Source of the DNA: Longimicrobium terrae
GTDB lineage: Bacteria; Gemmatimonadota; Gemmatimonadetes; Longimicrobiales; Longimicrobiaceae
Direction: 5' to 3'
Assembly (NCBI RefSeq): GCF_014202995.1
Contig: NZ_JACHIA010000003.1
Location: forward strand, 248,001-312,000
DNA length: 64,000 bases
Position 1 is the first letter of the stretch. Each line of letters starts with the position of its first letter. Under the pieces are notes generated by a model. It saw nothing but the letters and a program-made list of their open reading frames with translations. It was not told where the DNA came from and made no database searches. The position numbers and the translations under genes are program-made. This document shows positions 51,513 through 60,466 of this stretch, one piece after another.

Positions 51513-52619
51513 ATGAAGTATCGTACCTATCCGGGAACCGACATCCGCGCGTCGGAAGTGGGGTTCGGCGTCTGGACGCTGGCCGCGGGCTGGTGGGGAG
51601 ACTTTACGGATGACGAGGCCGTGGCGCTGCTGCACCGCGCGTTCGACCTGGGCATCACCCTGTACGACACGGCCGACACGTACGGCAACGGCCGCGCGGA
51701 CTCGCTGCTGGCCCGTGCGTTCGCCGACCGCCGCGGCGAGGTGACGCTGAGCGCCAAGGTGGGCTACGACTTCTACAACAACCCCGACGTCCGCCGCGGG
51801 CAGCAGGAAATTCCGCACAACCCCGATCCGGCGTTCATCCGGTTCGCGGTGGAGGAGCAGCTGAAGCGGCTGGGCACGGACGTGATCGACGTGCTCGCCT
51901 TCCACAACGTCAAGGAAGACCACGTTCCCGACGACGGGATCTGGGAAACGTTCCAGCGGCTGCAGGACGAGGGCAAGATCCGCTCGTGGGGCGGCGCCTT
52001 GGGGCCGTCCAACGGCTACCTGTTCGAGGGGCTGGACCTGATCCGCGAGCGGCGCGTGCGCAGCCTGCAGCTCATCAACAACATCCTTGAGCCGTTTCCC
52101 GGGCAGATCCTGACGCAGGCAGCCGAGGCCACGGGCGTCACCGGCATCCAGGTGCGCGTGACGCACTCGTCGGGGATGCTGGAGGGCCGCTACACGCCGG
52201 AAACCGAGTTCGCCAAGAACGACCACCGGCGGCACCGTCCGCGCTCGTGGCTCATCAACGGGCTGCAGAAGCTGGAATCGCTGCGCTGGCTGCACGAGGG
52301 CCGCGGGATGACCATCGGGCAGGCGGCGCTCAAGTGGCTGCTGGCCTCGCCGGCGGTGGTGACGACGCTGCCCAACATCTACAACGTGGAGCAGCTGGAG
52401 GAGTTCGCGGCCGCCTCGGACCTGCCGGAGCTGACGGCCGAGGACCTGTCTCGCATCGCCGAGCTGCAGCGCACCAACTTTGGCGTGCACGAGGATCACA
52501 TGCGCTACAAGGGCACCATGGAACGCGACGGCGAGCCGCTGGGCCCCGTGTACCGCTACGCCGACGACGGCTTCCCCGGCGCCCCCGCCGGCACGCGCGA
52601 GACCGTCGCCGCAGACTGA
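51513..52619 (+). CDS. Aldo/keto reductase
   Basis: This 368-residue NADPH-dependent reductase has the AKR tetrad: Asp52 and Tyr57 in [10 protein letters not shown], Lys82 in LSAKVG and His131 in AFHNV. The barrel is otherwise normal, with [15 protein letters not shown] and [11 protein letters not shown] near the cofactor-binding C terminus. It is longer than many AKRs, having a C-terminal extension ([16 protein letters not shown]). The substrate is unknown. A GGAGG site precedes the ATG, and a strong terminator follows. Confidence 0.93.
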   Translation: MKYRTYPGTDIRASEVGFGVWTLAAGWWGDFTDDEAVALLHRAFDLGITLYDTADTYGNGRADSLLARAFADRRGEVTLSAKVGYDFYNNPDVRRGQQEIPHNPDPAFIRFAVEEQLKRLGTDVIDVLAFHNVKEDHVPDDGIWETFQRLQDEGKIRSWGGALGPSNGYLFEGLDLIRERRVRSLQLINNILEPFPGQILTQAAEATGVTGIQVRVTHSSGMLEGRYTPETEFAKNDHRRHRPRSWLINGLQKLESLRWLHEGRGMTIGQAALKWLLASPAVVTTLPNIYNVEQLEEFAAASDLPELTAEDLSRIAELQRTNFGVHEDHMRYKGTMERDGEPLGPVYRYADDGFPGAPAGTRETVAAD

Positions 52620-52641
52620 TCCGCGCACCATCCGCAAGGAC

Positions 52642-52676
52642 GAAAGCCCCGGCGAGCGTTATGCTCGCCGGGGCTT
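52642..52676 (+). terminator. Terminator of the aldo/keto reductase gene
   Basis: GAAAGCCCCGGCGAGC / GCTCGCCGGGGCTTC arms around GTTAT, then TTG. It marks the boundary with the lower-GC block. Confidence 0.88.
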
Positions 52677-52701
52677 CTTGCTTGGGCACCCTGACGAATG
52701 A

Positions 52702-53652
52702 CTACGTCAGGAGACTCATGCGCAACTTGCTCACGACGCGTGACTTAACCTTGGCTGGACTATCTACATCAGGTCGGATCAACCCGCGACTGAAGAACAT
52801 CACTTCAGCCCCGCTATATCGGTCGGCTGCGCTATAGGAAAGGCCGTATGTCAGAAGAGAGTGACGCCCGTAAAGACGAATGATCTCCGGAGCAGCATCG
52901 TACGACACGAGCCACGGTCGTTCTACATGATCCATAGCGGCAGAAATTTCTGCGTGATCGTCCGGGTCATAAAAGTTCTGGTAAAGGCCACGACCCTTCA
53001 CAAAGTACGGGGGGTCGAGGTACAAGAACGTCGATCGGGGGAGAGTCGGTACCACGTCACGCAAGTAACACGCAGCGTCACGTCGGGTAAGTGTTATGCG
53101 CTCACTCTGCCGGGCGATCTTTGAGATGCGGCGGATCAGATCATCCTTGTTGAAACGCGCATCAAGCTTCCAGTTTCCAGTTTGGTTTTTTCCCCCGATT
53201 ATGCCGCCCTCAATGATCCCAGAGCGGTTGGTCCGATTCAAGAAGAATGTGGAAACCGCGAGATCTAGTTGCTCGGGGTCAGTTGCTTGCTGAACGGCTT
53301 TTTGTCGGTGCCATTCATCAACCGTGACTGCGACGTCGCGGATCCTTGCACAAAGAGAGTCCGTATCGTGCAACACAGCATTCCAGAATGCGAACACACT
53401 GGGATTCAAGTCATTGATATGCACCCGCGAGGCGTACTGTTCGAAGAGTAACGAGAGTGCTACGCTGGCTCCACCAGCATACGGCTCTGCGTAGTCGTAG
53501 CCAACCATCTCATTCGAGAGGAAGAGAAGTTTGACGTAGTTGGCCACCTTTCCTTTGCCTCCTGGATAACGTAGAGGCGAAGGGAAATGGTCGAGGTTGG
53601 CGGGCCGCGCTCGCTTGCGAGGCGGCCCCTTAGTGTGGTCGGTACTAGTCAT
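52702..53652 (-). CDS. Dam-type (D12 class) DNA adenine methyltransferase
   Basis: This 316-residue enzyme would methylate adenine at N6. It has FPSPLRYPGGKGK at the N terminus, SAM motif AEPYAGGASVALSLL (about residues 55-69), NRTNRSGIIEGG (the D12-class NR-G motif) and DPPY (213-216). Base composition is well below the window average, suggesting transfer. It is the second gene of a two-gene operon with the ParB-like gene, 12 bases apart. No restriction endonuclease is adjacent, so it is an orphan methylase or part of an unusual defence pair. Confidence 0.93.
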   Translation of the reverse strand: MTSTDHTKGPPRKRARPANLDHFPSPLRYPGGKGKVANYVKLLFLSNEMVGYDYAEPYAGGASVALSLLFEQYASRVHINDLNPSVFAFWNAVLHDTDSLCARIRDVAVTVDEWHRQKAVQQATDPEQLDLAVSTFFLNRTNRSGIIEGGIIGGKNQTGNWKLDARFNKDDLIRRISKIARQSERITLTRRDAACYLRDVVPTLPRSTFLYLDPPYFVKGRGLYQNFYDPDDHAEISAAMDHVERPWLVSYDAAPEIIRLYGRHSLLTYGLSYSAADRYSGAEVMFFSRGLIRPDVDSPAKVKSRVVSKLRMSLLT

Positions 53653-53664
53653 GAGGTTCTGTTC

Positions 53665-55023
53665 TCAGGGCCAGATCGCTTCCATAAAGGGCTGTAGCTC
53701 ATCCCATGCGGAGCGAAGGTCAACAGGTTGGGGATGCACATACGGACTATGTACATACTGATTGAACGTAACCGTAGAAGCCGCAAGCTCCCGCGAACCG
53801 TCAGCGGCCTTCTTCATCGCGGATACCAGACCTTTGTCGATCTTGCCTAGCCCATGGAGGTGAGCGGCAACCGCTTTGATCTTGTAGGCGAGATTGATAT
53901 CTCCGGGTTTGGCAGAGAGTACGACTGCCTGAGCTTTGATGTACTCGTCCACGCTAAGTTCCACAAACACACGCAACAAAACCGAACAGGCGTTCGCAAA
54001 GTCGGCCACCTTCAGGCGAAGCAACTCGTGATAGATCAAGTTGATTCGAGTCGGGCTAATATTGAGCCGACAATCGCTCGGAATAAGGGCATCCCGAGGA
54101 ATCAGCGGTCGCGGTGGCTTCGTCTTCGCCCCAGGCTTAGGCTTTGTGCCCGGCTTTACCCCAGTGTCGGCCCCGAGAGGTGCGGGTGCCGCTAATCGCA
54201 TTGATGGATCGGGCCGGGCAAGAGATTCGAAGTTCGATGCATACTCAGCCCGTTTCTTAGCATTGTAGATGTGGCCGACGTTTGTGGCATCCGTCCGTAG
54301 TTCCTCGACAACTCGCGTCAGCGACTTCGCAACTTCCTCCTTCGGGAAGTGCATGACCACTTTCCCACCCTGAACCTCGATACCCAATACATCCCGGATC
54401 GGCTTGCTGGTCAGCATTCTCTGTAGATTGCTGATGATCCCCTTGGTCGAAGTCTGTGCAGACTGGCTCAAGAGACCTTCGCTATCTACAAAATCGATGA
54501 TTTGACCAGCAGGCGACCGTTCCTGGCTGCCGTGTCTTGCGCGAAAGCGGTCCTTCTCGTCAGCACCCCACTCGACTAAACCTTTCCCCCCGCTCTGTCC
54601 ATCATGACGAAGGAAAATCCACTCCACTGCCTCATCCTCTGTGTCGAAGACGGCGCAACGGATAGAAGTGATGGGATGGACGGCATACTTTTGAGCAAGG
54701 ATCTGAAGTTCGCGCTGACCTTTCGCATCGAAGGCGGGGGTGACAAGCGCAGGAGTCTCGAGAGCCTTCAGAGTGACGATCCGACGGTTACCTTCGAGAA
54801 CGATGTATTCGTTCGCGCCTTCAGCCGTCCGGACCACAGCCAACGGCGAAAGCGGATCCAGACGCCCTGCAGAGATGCTTTTAGCAAGTTCCAACAACTT
54901 TGCGCCCTGCTGGCGAGCTAGGGCGAGAATCGCAGCTTGCTGGCTCGGCTGCGAATCACGCAGCCGCGCATTCCGAACGTCCACCAACAGAGAAGATGGC
55001 GACAGTTCGTCGAAGGTAATCAT
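53665..55023 (-). CDS. ParB/Srx-type N-terminal domain protein with a helical C-terminal domain
   Basis: This is a 452-residue lower-GC protein. Residues about 45-110 form a ParB-N/sulfiredoxin-type domain, with PLAVVRTAEGANEYIVLEGN then RRIVTLKAL standing for ParB box II (GNRR). A central charged region (150-285) is followed by a basic, Pro/Lys-rich linker (GVKPGTKPKPGAKTKPPRP, about 290-310). A helical C-terminal domain (320-452) ends FMEAIW. ParB-fold proteins bind DNA and may act as nucleases or CTPases. ATG at 55023 is chosen; the frame is open to 55263 but that extension is unlikely. Role unknown; defence is a guess from its operon with a Dam methylase. Confidence 0.75.
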   Translation of the reverse strand: MITFDELSPSSLLVDVRNARLRDSQPSQQAAILALARQQGAKLLELAKSISAGRLDPLSPLAVVRTAEGANEYIVLEGNRRIVTLKALETPALVTPAFDAKGQRELQILAQKYAVHPITSIRCAVFDTEDEAVEWIFLRHDGQSGGKGLVEWGADEKDRFRARHGSQERSPAGQIIDFVDSEGLLSQSAQTSTKGIISNLQRMLTSKPIRDVLGIEVQGGKVVMHFPKEEVAKSLTRVVEELRTDATNVGHIYNAKKRAEYASNFESLARPDPSMRLAAPAPLGADTGVKPGTKPKPGAKTKPPRPLIPRDALIPSDCRLNISPTRINLIYHELLRLKVADFANACSVLLRVFVELSVDEYIKAQAVVLSAKPGDINLAYKIKAVAAHLHGLGKIDKGLVSAMKKAADGSRELAASTVTFNQYVHSPYVHPQPVDLRSAWDELQPFMEAIWP

Positions 55024-55364
55024 CGTGGAATACTGATTAAGAGGGGGATGTTGCCCTGGCTGATTTCGTGAGCTACGGGCGAAGCGAAGTCCAAGCGTAG
55101 ACCGTATCGAACTGGCGTGGACACGCCAGAGTAGCGCGCTTTCCTTCGTGGCGCAAGCAATGTGCGAGTTTCTAAATCTCTTGGGAGTAGTATGGGCGTC
55201 GAGGGCCGGTAGCTTCGCCCGACTATGTAGAAACCTCAAACACAGGTCAGGCTCGAACCTCACAGATTCTGACGATCATCCCTTTCCCCTTCCCCTTCTC
55301 CGCGCCCGGGTTTACTGTCCTGAGTCGGATGGTTGATCCGGCATCCTCGTTCGCAGCGCCGATC
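55024..55364. promoter_or_regulatory. Divergent control region with perfect palindrome
   Basis: The 341-base gap between the ParB-like operon and the zinc-ribbon gene contains a perfect inverted repeat CTGGCGTG-GA-CACGCCAG at 55112-55129, about 90 bases before the ParB-like ATG. It is a candidate operator. Composition changes from lower to higher GC around 55265. No gene is seen. Confidence 0.55.
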
Positions 55365-56180
55365 ATGAAGTCGTGCCCGTTCTGCGCGGAAGAGATTCAG
55401 GACGCCGCCGTGCTGTGCCGCTTCTGCGGACAGTCGCTGGCCTCCGCCTCGCCCGCTCTCGCTGACACCCCGCCCGCTTCCCTCGCGCTCGCCGCCGAGC
55501 CGGTGACCGCGCAGGCGTCTGCATCGACGCCGTTGCATGCGCCGGCCTCCGCCGGTGCGCCGGCCGTGGCGGGTCGCGCGTTCGCGGCGCGTCCCGCGAA
55601 GCCGGCGCGCGAGCGGCGGTCCGTGGTGAACACGGCGGCGCTGGTCGCGGCCATCCTGCTGGGCGGCGTGGGCGGCGGGTTCGGGATGGGGCAGCTTCCC
55701 GCGGTGCAGCAGTCCGCGGCGTCGCTGATGGCCGGCTTCGTGGCGAGCCCCGTGCGCGCCGCCGCTCCCGCGCGTGCACCCAGGGCCGCGCCGCGTCGTC
55801 CGCCGCCGCCCATCCACCTGAACCTGGTGCGGTCGCAGACGCTGGACCTGGACGCCGGCCAGTACGTCGCGTTCCAGTTCTACCTTCCCGCGGAGCGCGT
55901 CTGCACGGTCACGGGGCACCTGGCCGGGCTGGAGGGCGGCAACCGCGACGTGGACCTGTTCATCGTGGATGACGACGGGCTGGCGAACTTTGAGAACAGC
56001 CGCGAATTTCTGCCGCTGATCGGGGTCAAGAAGACCGCCGCGTACGCGCTGCGCGAACGGATGAAGGTGGGCCGCTACCATGTCGTGGTGTCCAACCGCT
56101 TCTCCCTCTTCACCGGCAAGCGCGTGCAGCTGGACGCGTTCCGCGCCGAGTGCGTCGTGCCCCCGAACGCCTCGTCCTGA
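55365..56180 (+). CDS. Zinc-ribbon membrane-anchored protein
   Basis: This 271-residue protein starts with a zinc ribbon (MKSCPFCAEEIQDAAVLCRF, CxxC at 4-7 and 18-21). An Ala/Pro-rich linker follows, then one transmembrane segment (VVNTAALVAAILLGGVGGGF, about residues 85-105) and a C-terminal beta-rich domain (about 150-260) like PPC or similar sandwich domains, with DVDLFIVDDDGLANF. The ribbon would be cytoplasmic and the C-terminal domain external. ATG at 55365 is used because the ribbon starts there. Function is unknown. Confidence 0.75.
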   Translation: MKSCPFCAEEIQDAAVLCRFCGQSLASASPALADTPPASLALAAEPVTAQASASTPLHAPASAGAPAVAGRAFAARPAKPARERRSVVNTAALVAAILLGGVGGGFGMGQLPAVQQSAASLMAGFVASPVRAAAPARAPRAAPRRPPPPIHLNLVRSQTLDLDAGQYVAFQFYLPAERVCTVTGHLAGLEGGNRDVDLFIVDDDGLANFENSREFLPLIGVKKTAAYALRERMKVGRYHVVVSNRFSLFTGKRVQLDAFRAECVVPPNASS

Positions 56181-56313
56181 ACGCGCCACGTTCCGGACGT
56201 CCCCGCGATCCGACGCCGCGCATCCGCACGACTGGCCGGAACCGATCCACACGGGCCCGCATGCCACGCCTCCGCTGAGGGCGCGCCATCCATCCAGCAT
56301 CCCCGAGCCCGCC

Positions 56314-57435
56314 ATGCAACGCACCCGCACCCTGGCCCACGCACTCCTGATGGCCGCCGGACTGTTCGGCGCCGCGGCCGCGCAGGCGCAGACCCTCACC
56401 GGCCGCGTTGTCGATCCCGAAACGGGCGAAACGGTGCCCGGCGCCATGGTTCTGCTGCGCGGGGAAGACGGCATGGAGCAGCGGGCGCTGGCCGACTCGG
56501 CGGGCGCGTACACCATCCGGGCGCGGCGGGCCGGCACCTACACCGTTTCCGCCGAGCGCGTGGGCTACCAGTCCACGCCGTCCGCGCCCATCGTTCTGGC
56601 CGACGGGCAGACGGTGACCCATCCGCTGACCGCGGGCGTCCGTCGCGTGGTGCTGGACGCCATTACCGCCACCGGCCGCGCACGCCGCTGCGAGGGCGAC
56701 GTGCGGCGCGGACCCGAGGCGCAGCTGCTGTGGGAGGAAGCGCGCAAGGTGGTCGCCTCCGCCGCGCTGACGCAGCAGCAGGAGGAGCTCACCTTTGTCA
56801 CCCGCCTGCACCGCCGCTTCAGGCGCCTCGACAATTCCAGGCCCACGCAGTCCGAGAACTGGACCATCATCGCCGCGGGGAAGCCGTTTACGTCACTGAC
56901 GGCGGAGCAGCTGCTGGCGCGCGGCTACGTCACCTTCGACCGGGATTCCGCGACGTTCCAGGGCATCGACGCGCGGGCCATTCTGAGCGACGCGTTCGTG
57001 CAGCATCACTGCTTCAGCGTGGCGGAGGCCGAGGCGGACAAGCCGGAGATGGTGGGGCTGGAGTTCATGCCGCTGCGCAGGACGCGCGAGCCGGACGTTC
57101 ACGGCGTGCTGTGGCTGGACCGCGCCTCCGCCGAGCTGCGGCTGGTGGAGTACCGGTTCACCAACCTTCCGTACCGCGGCCCGGTGGAGCGGCTGGGCGG
57201 GCGGCTGCGGTTTGAGCGGCTGCCGAACGGCGGATGGATCGTGCGCGACTGGATCGTGAACGCGCCCTTTCTGGACCCCACGATTCCGCTGACCGGCGAG
57301 CTGCGGCGCCCCCGAGTGCGCGGCCTGGTGGAGCACGGCGGCTGGGTGGTGGAGATCCGGGGGACGGGCGGCGTTCCCGGCGCCACGGCGGAAGGCGACA
57401 CGGATCCGGCTCCCGCCAACACCGGCCAGCGCTGA
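56314..57435 (+). CDS. Secreted protein with carboxypeptidase-regulatory-like domain, paralogue 1
   Basis: The 373-residue protein has a signal peptide (to AQAQ, near residue 26). A CarboxypepD_reg-like beta domain follows: LTGRVVDPETGETVPGAMVL, ADSAGAYTIRARRAGTYTVS then AERVGYQ. The remaining 230 residues are of a type that recurs in the neighbour and is not a known enzyme: EEARKVVASAAL, AILSDAFVQHHCFS, LEFMPLRR, VLWLDRASAELRL. Such proteins often belong to outer-membrane or surface systems of Bacteroidota/Gemmatimonadota, as stand-alone parts of TonB-type machinery. The role is unknown. Confidence 0.82.
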   Translation: MQRTRTLAHALLMAAGLFGAAAAQAQTLTGRVVDPETGETVPGAMVLLRGEDGMEQRALADSAGAYTIRARRAGTYTVSAERVGYQSTPSAPIVLADGQTVTHPLTAGVRRVVLDAITATGRARRCEGDVRRGPEAQLLWEEARKVVASAALTQQQEELTFVTRLHRRFRRLDNSRPTQSENWTIIAAGKPFTSLTAEQLLARGYVTFDRDSATFQGIDARAILSDAFVQHHCFSVAEAEADKPEMVGLEFMPLRRTREPDVHGVLWLDRASAELRLVEYRFTNLPYRGPVERLGGRLRFERLPNGGWIVRDWIVNAPFLDPTIPLTGELRRPRVRGLVEHGGWVVEIRGTGGVPGATAEGDTDPAPANTGQR

Positions 57436-57455
57436 TCCGCTCGCCGCGAACCCGA

Positions 57456-57488
57456 GGCGGAGAACGAATCCACGTTCTCCGCCTTTCG
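57456..57488 (+). terminator. Terminator after paralogue 1
   Basis: GGCGGAGAACG / CGTTCTCCGCC arms around AATCCA, then TTT. Confidence 0.85.
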
Positions 57489-57709
57489 CGTTCAATACCG
57501 GGGACGGATGATAACCGTCGGGCGGGGTGGATGATGAGACCAGCCGCGATTGTCGTCATCAACATCGGTTGATGATGAGCACCGTCCGCCGACTGCGGAT
57601 GACGGGCCTGATCGCGATCGTCTACGGCGGGTCATCCAGTCCGGCATGCACGCCCGGCCGGTGTCGTCTATCATCCGCCTTCCCTGCCCTTTCCCGATTG
57701 CTCTGATCG

Positions 57710-58843
57710 ATGCAACGCACCGCCGTCCCGATCCGCATCCTGTTCTTCGCCGCCATCGTGTGCGGGGGCGCCGCGCGGGCGCAGACGGTCACCGGCCGCG
57801 TGGTGGACCCCGCGACGGGAGAGCCCGTGCCCGGTGCCATGGTGCTGCTGCGCGGCGAAGATGGATCGGAGCGCCGCTCGCTGGCGGACGAATCGGGCGA
57901 GTACGTCATCCGGGCGCAGGCGGCGGGGACGTACACCGTGGCGGCGGAGCGCGTGGGCTTTCAATCCACCCCGTCACCGCCCATCCGCCTGGCGGACGGC
58001 GAGACGGTGCGCCACGAACTGCGCGCCGGATCGCGCCGGGTGATGCTGGCCGCCATCACCGCCACCGGCCGCGCACGCGCCTGCCAGGGCGACGTGCGGC
58101 GCGGGCCCGAGGCGCAGGTGCTGTGGGAAGAGGCGCGCAAGGTGGTGGCCTCGGCGGCGCTGACGGGCGAGCGGGAAGGGCTGACGTTCGTTTCCCGCCT
58201 GCACCGCAGCCAGCTGCGGCTGAACAACCGAACCCCGGTGCGCACGCAGGAGTGGATGGCGACAGCGCGGGGCCGGCCGTTCCACTCGCGGTCCGGCGAG
58301 GAGCTGGCGGACGAGGGATACGTCGTCTTTCTGCGCGATTCCACCATCTTTCAGGGGATCGACGCGCAGGCGATTCTGAGCGACGCCTTCGTGCAGCATC
58401 ACTGCTTCAGCGTGGCGGACGGCGGGGCGGAGCGGCCGGGGATGGTGGGGCTGGAGTTCATGCCGCTGCGCGGGCGCGTGCGGCCGGACGTGCACGGGGT
58501 GCTGTGGCTGGACCGCGCCTCGGCGGAACTGCGCCACGTGGAGTACCGCTTCACCAACCTTCCGTACACCGGGCCGGTGAACCGGCTGGGCGGCGTGCTG
58601 CGGTTCGAACGGCTCCCCGGCGGGTCGTGGATCGTGCGCGAGTGGACGGTGACGGCGCCGCTGCTGGAAGATGATCCGTACGCGCCCATCGTGGCCACGG
58701 CCAGATACCTGCGCGTATCCGCGCTGGTGGAGCGCGGCGGCGTCGTCACCGAAATCCGCCAGGGCGAAGCGCCCGCCGGCACCGCCGCCGCGGAACCCGC
58801 TCCCGCCGAGCCCGCTCCCGCCACGCCTCCTCCCGCGCGCTGA
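57710..58843 (+). CDS. Secreted protein with carboxypeptidase-regulatory-like domain, paralogue 2
   Basis: This 377-residue protein is a clear tandem paralogue of the preceding gene, with the same order: signal peptide (MQRTAVPIRILFFAAIV), VTGRVVDPATGEPVPGAMVL, ADESGEYVIRAQAAGTYTV, EEARKVVASAAL, AILSDAFVQHHCFS and LWLDRASAELRHVEYRF. The two Cys in ARACQGD and HHCFS are kept in both. The tail is Pro/Ala-rich. The 274-base gap contains only the first gene's terminator and unremarkable sequence, so each gene seems independently transcribed. Confidence 0.82.
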   Translation: MQRTAVPIRILFFAAIVCGGAARAQTVTGRVVDPATGEPVPGAMVLLRGEDGSERRSLADESGEYVIRAQAAGTYTVAAERVGFQSTPSPPIRLADGETVRHELRAGSRRVMLAAITATGRARACQGDVRRGPEAQVLWEEARKVVASAALTGEREGLTFVSRLHRSQLRLNNRTPVRTQEWMATARGRPFHSRSGEELADEGYVVFLRDSTIFQGIDAQAILSDAFVQHHCFSVADGGAERPGMVGLEFMPLRGRVRPDVHGVLWLDRASAELRHVEYRFTNLPYTGPVNRLGGVLRFERLPGGSWIVREWTVTAPLLEDDPYAPIVATARYLRVSALVERGGVVTEIRQGEAPAGTAAAEPAPAEPAPATPPPAR

Positions 58844-58907
58844 TGGCTGGCGGCGTCATCCGGCGCGGTGCATCGCCACATGCCGCACAATCAATTACGA
58901 GCCGTCC

Positions 58908-58937
58908 TTGACAGACATACCGACTGGTCTGTAGCGT
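58908..58937 (+). promoter_or_regulatory. Promoter with TetR-type operator for the tetR-doxX-VOC cluster
   Basis: TTGACA at 58908-58913 overlaps a palindrome ACAGAC...GTCTGT (58911-58932) with an inner ACC-GACT-GGT dyad, typical of TetR-family sites of the TACCGACTGGT type. A weak -10 TAGCGT lies six bases before the ATG. Confidence 0.7.
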
Positions 58938-58943
58938 TGGTGC

Positions 58944-59558
58944 ATGACGCAGACGACTCCCCGGCGCAGCAGCGACGCCACGCGCCAGCAGATTCTGGCG
59001 GCGGCCTTTGCGGAGTTCTACCGCAACGGATTCCAGGGCGGCAGCCTGAACCACATCGTGGAGGCCGCGGGCGTCACCAAGGGCGCGCTGTTCCACCACT
59101 TCGCGGGCAAGCAGGAGCTTGGCTACGCTGTGGTGGACGAGATCATCCAACCGCTGCTGATGAACCGCTGGATCGCGGCCGTGCACGATTCCGACGATCC
59201 CATCCGGGACCTCAAGACCGCGTTCCGCCGCTACATCCGCGAGGACATCGGCAGCGGTTCGTGGCTCAACGGGTGCCCGCTGAACAACCTGGCGCAGGAG
59301 ATGTCGCCGCTGGACGAGGGGTTCCGTTCCCGGATCGACCGGCTGTACGCCACGTGGCGTACAGCGTTCGCAACCGCGCTGGCGGATGGCGCCCGGCGCG
59401 GCACCGTGCGCGCCTGGGCCGACCCCGCGGACGCGGCGGCGCTCATCGTGGTGGCGCAGATGGGGATCTGGGGCACCGGCAAGTACTCGCGCGACGAGGT
59501 GCTGATGGTGCGCGCCGGCGAGGCGCTCTGCGATTACCTCGACACACTGGCCGCCTGA
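58944..59558 (+). CDS. TetR/AcrR family transcriptional regulator
   Basis: The 204-residue regulator has a TetR helix-turn-helix (NHIVEAAGVTKGALFHHFAGK, about residues 36-56) and a C-terminal domain with SWLNGCPLNNLAQEM. This resembles the C-terminal class whose conserved Cys can sense electrophiles. It starts six bases after the -10 box. The ACAGAC/GTCTGT palindrome over its own promoter implies autorepression, and DoxX and VOC genes downstream are likely targets. Confidence 0.92.
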   Translation: MTQTTPRRSSDATRQQILAAAFAEFYRNGFQGGSLNHIVEAAGVTKGALFHHFAGKQELGYAVVDEIIQPLLMNRWIAAVHDSDDPIRDLKTAFRRYIREDIGSGSWLNGCPLNNLAQEMSPLDEGFRSRIDRLYATWRTAFATALADGARRGTVRAWADPADAAALIVVAQMGIWGTGKYSRDEVLMVRAGEALCDYLDTLAA

Positions 59559-59615
59559 TCCCGGGCACGCCACTTTTCCCGCCGTACCCTCCCCGACCCG
59601 CCACCACGGAGACGC

Positions 59616-60056
59616 ATGACTACGCAGGCCATTCCCCACGACACGGTGCTCTCCTCTTCCGCCGCCGGCCGGTCGCGCGGCGCGCTGTGGGCGGGGCGCG
59701 TGCTGTTCATCATCCCCGTGCTGTTTCTGCTGATGGACGGCACGATGAAGCTGTTTCAGCCCGCGCCGGTGGTGGAAGCGATGGAGCAGCTTGGATTTGC
59801 CGCGGGGCTGGCGCCGGTGCTGGGGGTGATTCTGCTGGCCTGCCTGGCGCTGTACCTGGTGCCCAGGACGGCGGTGCTGGGCGCGGTTCTGCTCACCGCG
59901 TACCTGGGCGGCGCCATCGCCACGCACGTGCGGGTTGGCAATCCGCTGTTTTCGCACGTGCTCTTTCCCGTGTACCTGGCCGTCATGATCTGGGGCGCGC
60001 TCTGCCTGCGCGACGCCCGGGTACGCGCCCTTCTGCTCGCGGAGCCCGCCCGATGA
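59616..60056 (+). CDS. DoxX family membrane protein
   Basis: The 146-residue protein has four hydrophobic helices of the DoxX/DoxD-like family: GRVLFIIPVLFLLMDGTMKL, LGVILLACLALYLVPR, VLLTAYLGGAIATHVR and LAVMIWGALCL. Members are linked to redox or detoxifying systems, but the function is mostly unknown. It lies 57 bases after tetR and overlaps the VOC gene by four bases (ATGA). Confidence 0.87.
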   Translation: MTTQAIPHDTVLSSSAAGRSRGALWAGRVLFIIPVLFLLMDGTMKLFQPAPVVEAMEQLGFAAGLAPVLGVILLACLALYLVPRTAVLGAVLLTAYLGGAIATHVRVGNPLFSHVLFPVYLAVMIWGALCLRDARVRALLLAEPAR

Positions 60057-60466
60057 AGGACATCACCCCGTACCTGACCTTTGACGGCAACTGCCGTGAG
60101 GCCATGGAGTTCTACCAGCGCTGCCTGGGCGGCGAACTGAACGTGATGACCTTTGGCGATGGCGACTTCGGTGCGCCGCCGGAGGCCGCGCACCGGCTGA
60201 TTCACGCGTCGCTCTCCAACGGCGCCACGTCGCTGATGGCGTCCGATACCATGCCCGGGATGGACTACACGGCGGGCAACAGCGTGACGCTGAACCTGGT
60301 GCTGGAAAGCGTGGACGAGGTGGACCGGATGTACGAGACGCTGGGCGATGGCGGAAAGGGTACGATGGCGCCGCACGATTCGTTCTGGGGCTCACGCTTC
60401 GCCATGCTGACGGACCGGTTCGGGATTCACTGGATGCTGAACTTCGACCAATCCGGCGGGCAGTAA
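60053..60466 (+). CDS. VOC superfamily protein (PhnB/glyoxalase-like)
   Basis: The 137-residue protein matches the PhnB-like VOC group: ITPYLTFDGNCREAMEFYQ, GATSLMASDTMPG and SFWGSRFAMLTDRFGIHWM. VOC proteins bind a metal and catalyse varied reactions including glyoxalase and antibiotic inactivation; the PhnB-like group is mostly uncharacterised. It starts within the doxX stop, so the genes are co-expressed. Confidence 0.9.
   Translation: MKDITPYLTFDGNCREAMEFYQRCLGGELNVMTFGDGDFGAPPEAAHRLIHASLSNGATSLMASDTMPGMDYTAGNSVTLNLVLESVDEVDRMYETLGDGGKGTMAPHDSFWGSRFAMLTDRFGIHWMLNFDQSGGQ

Noticed and set aside
52702-53652. Type II restriction-modification system
   Set aside because: A methylase is present, but the neighbouring ParB-like gene has no recognised endonuclease motif; calling it a restriction enzyme would be unsupported.
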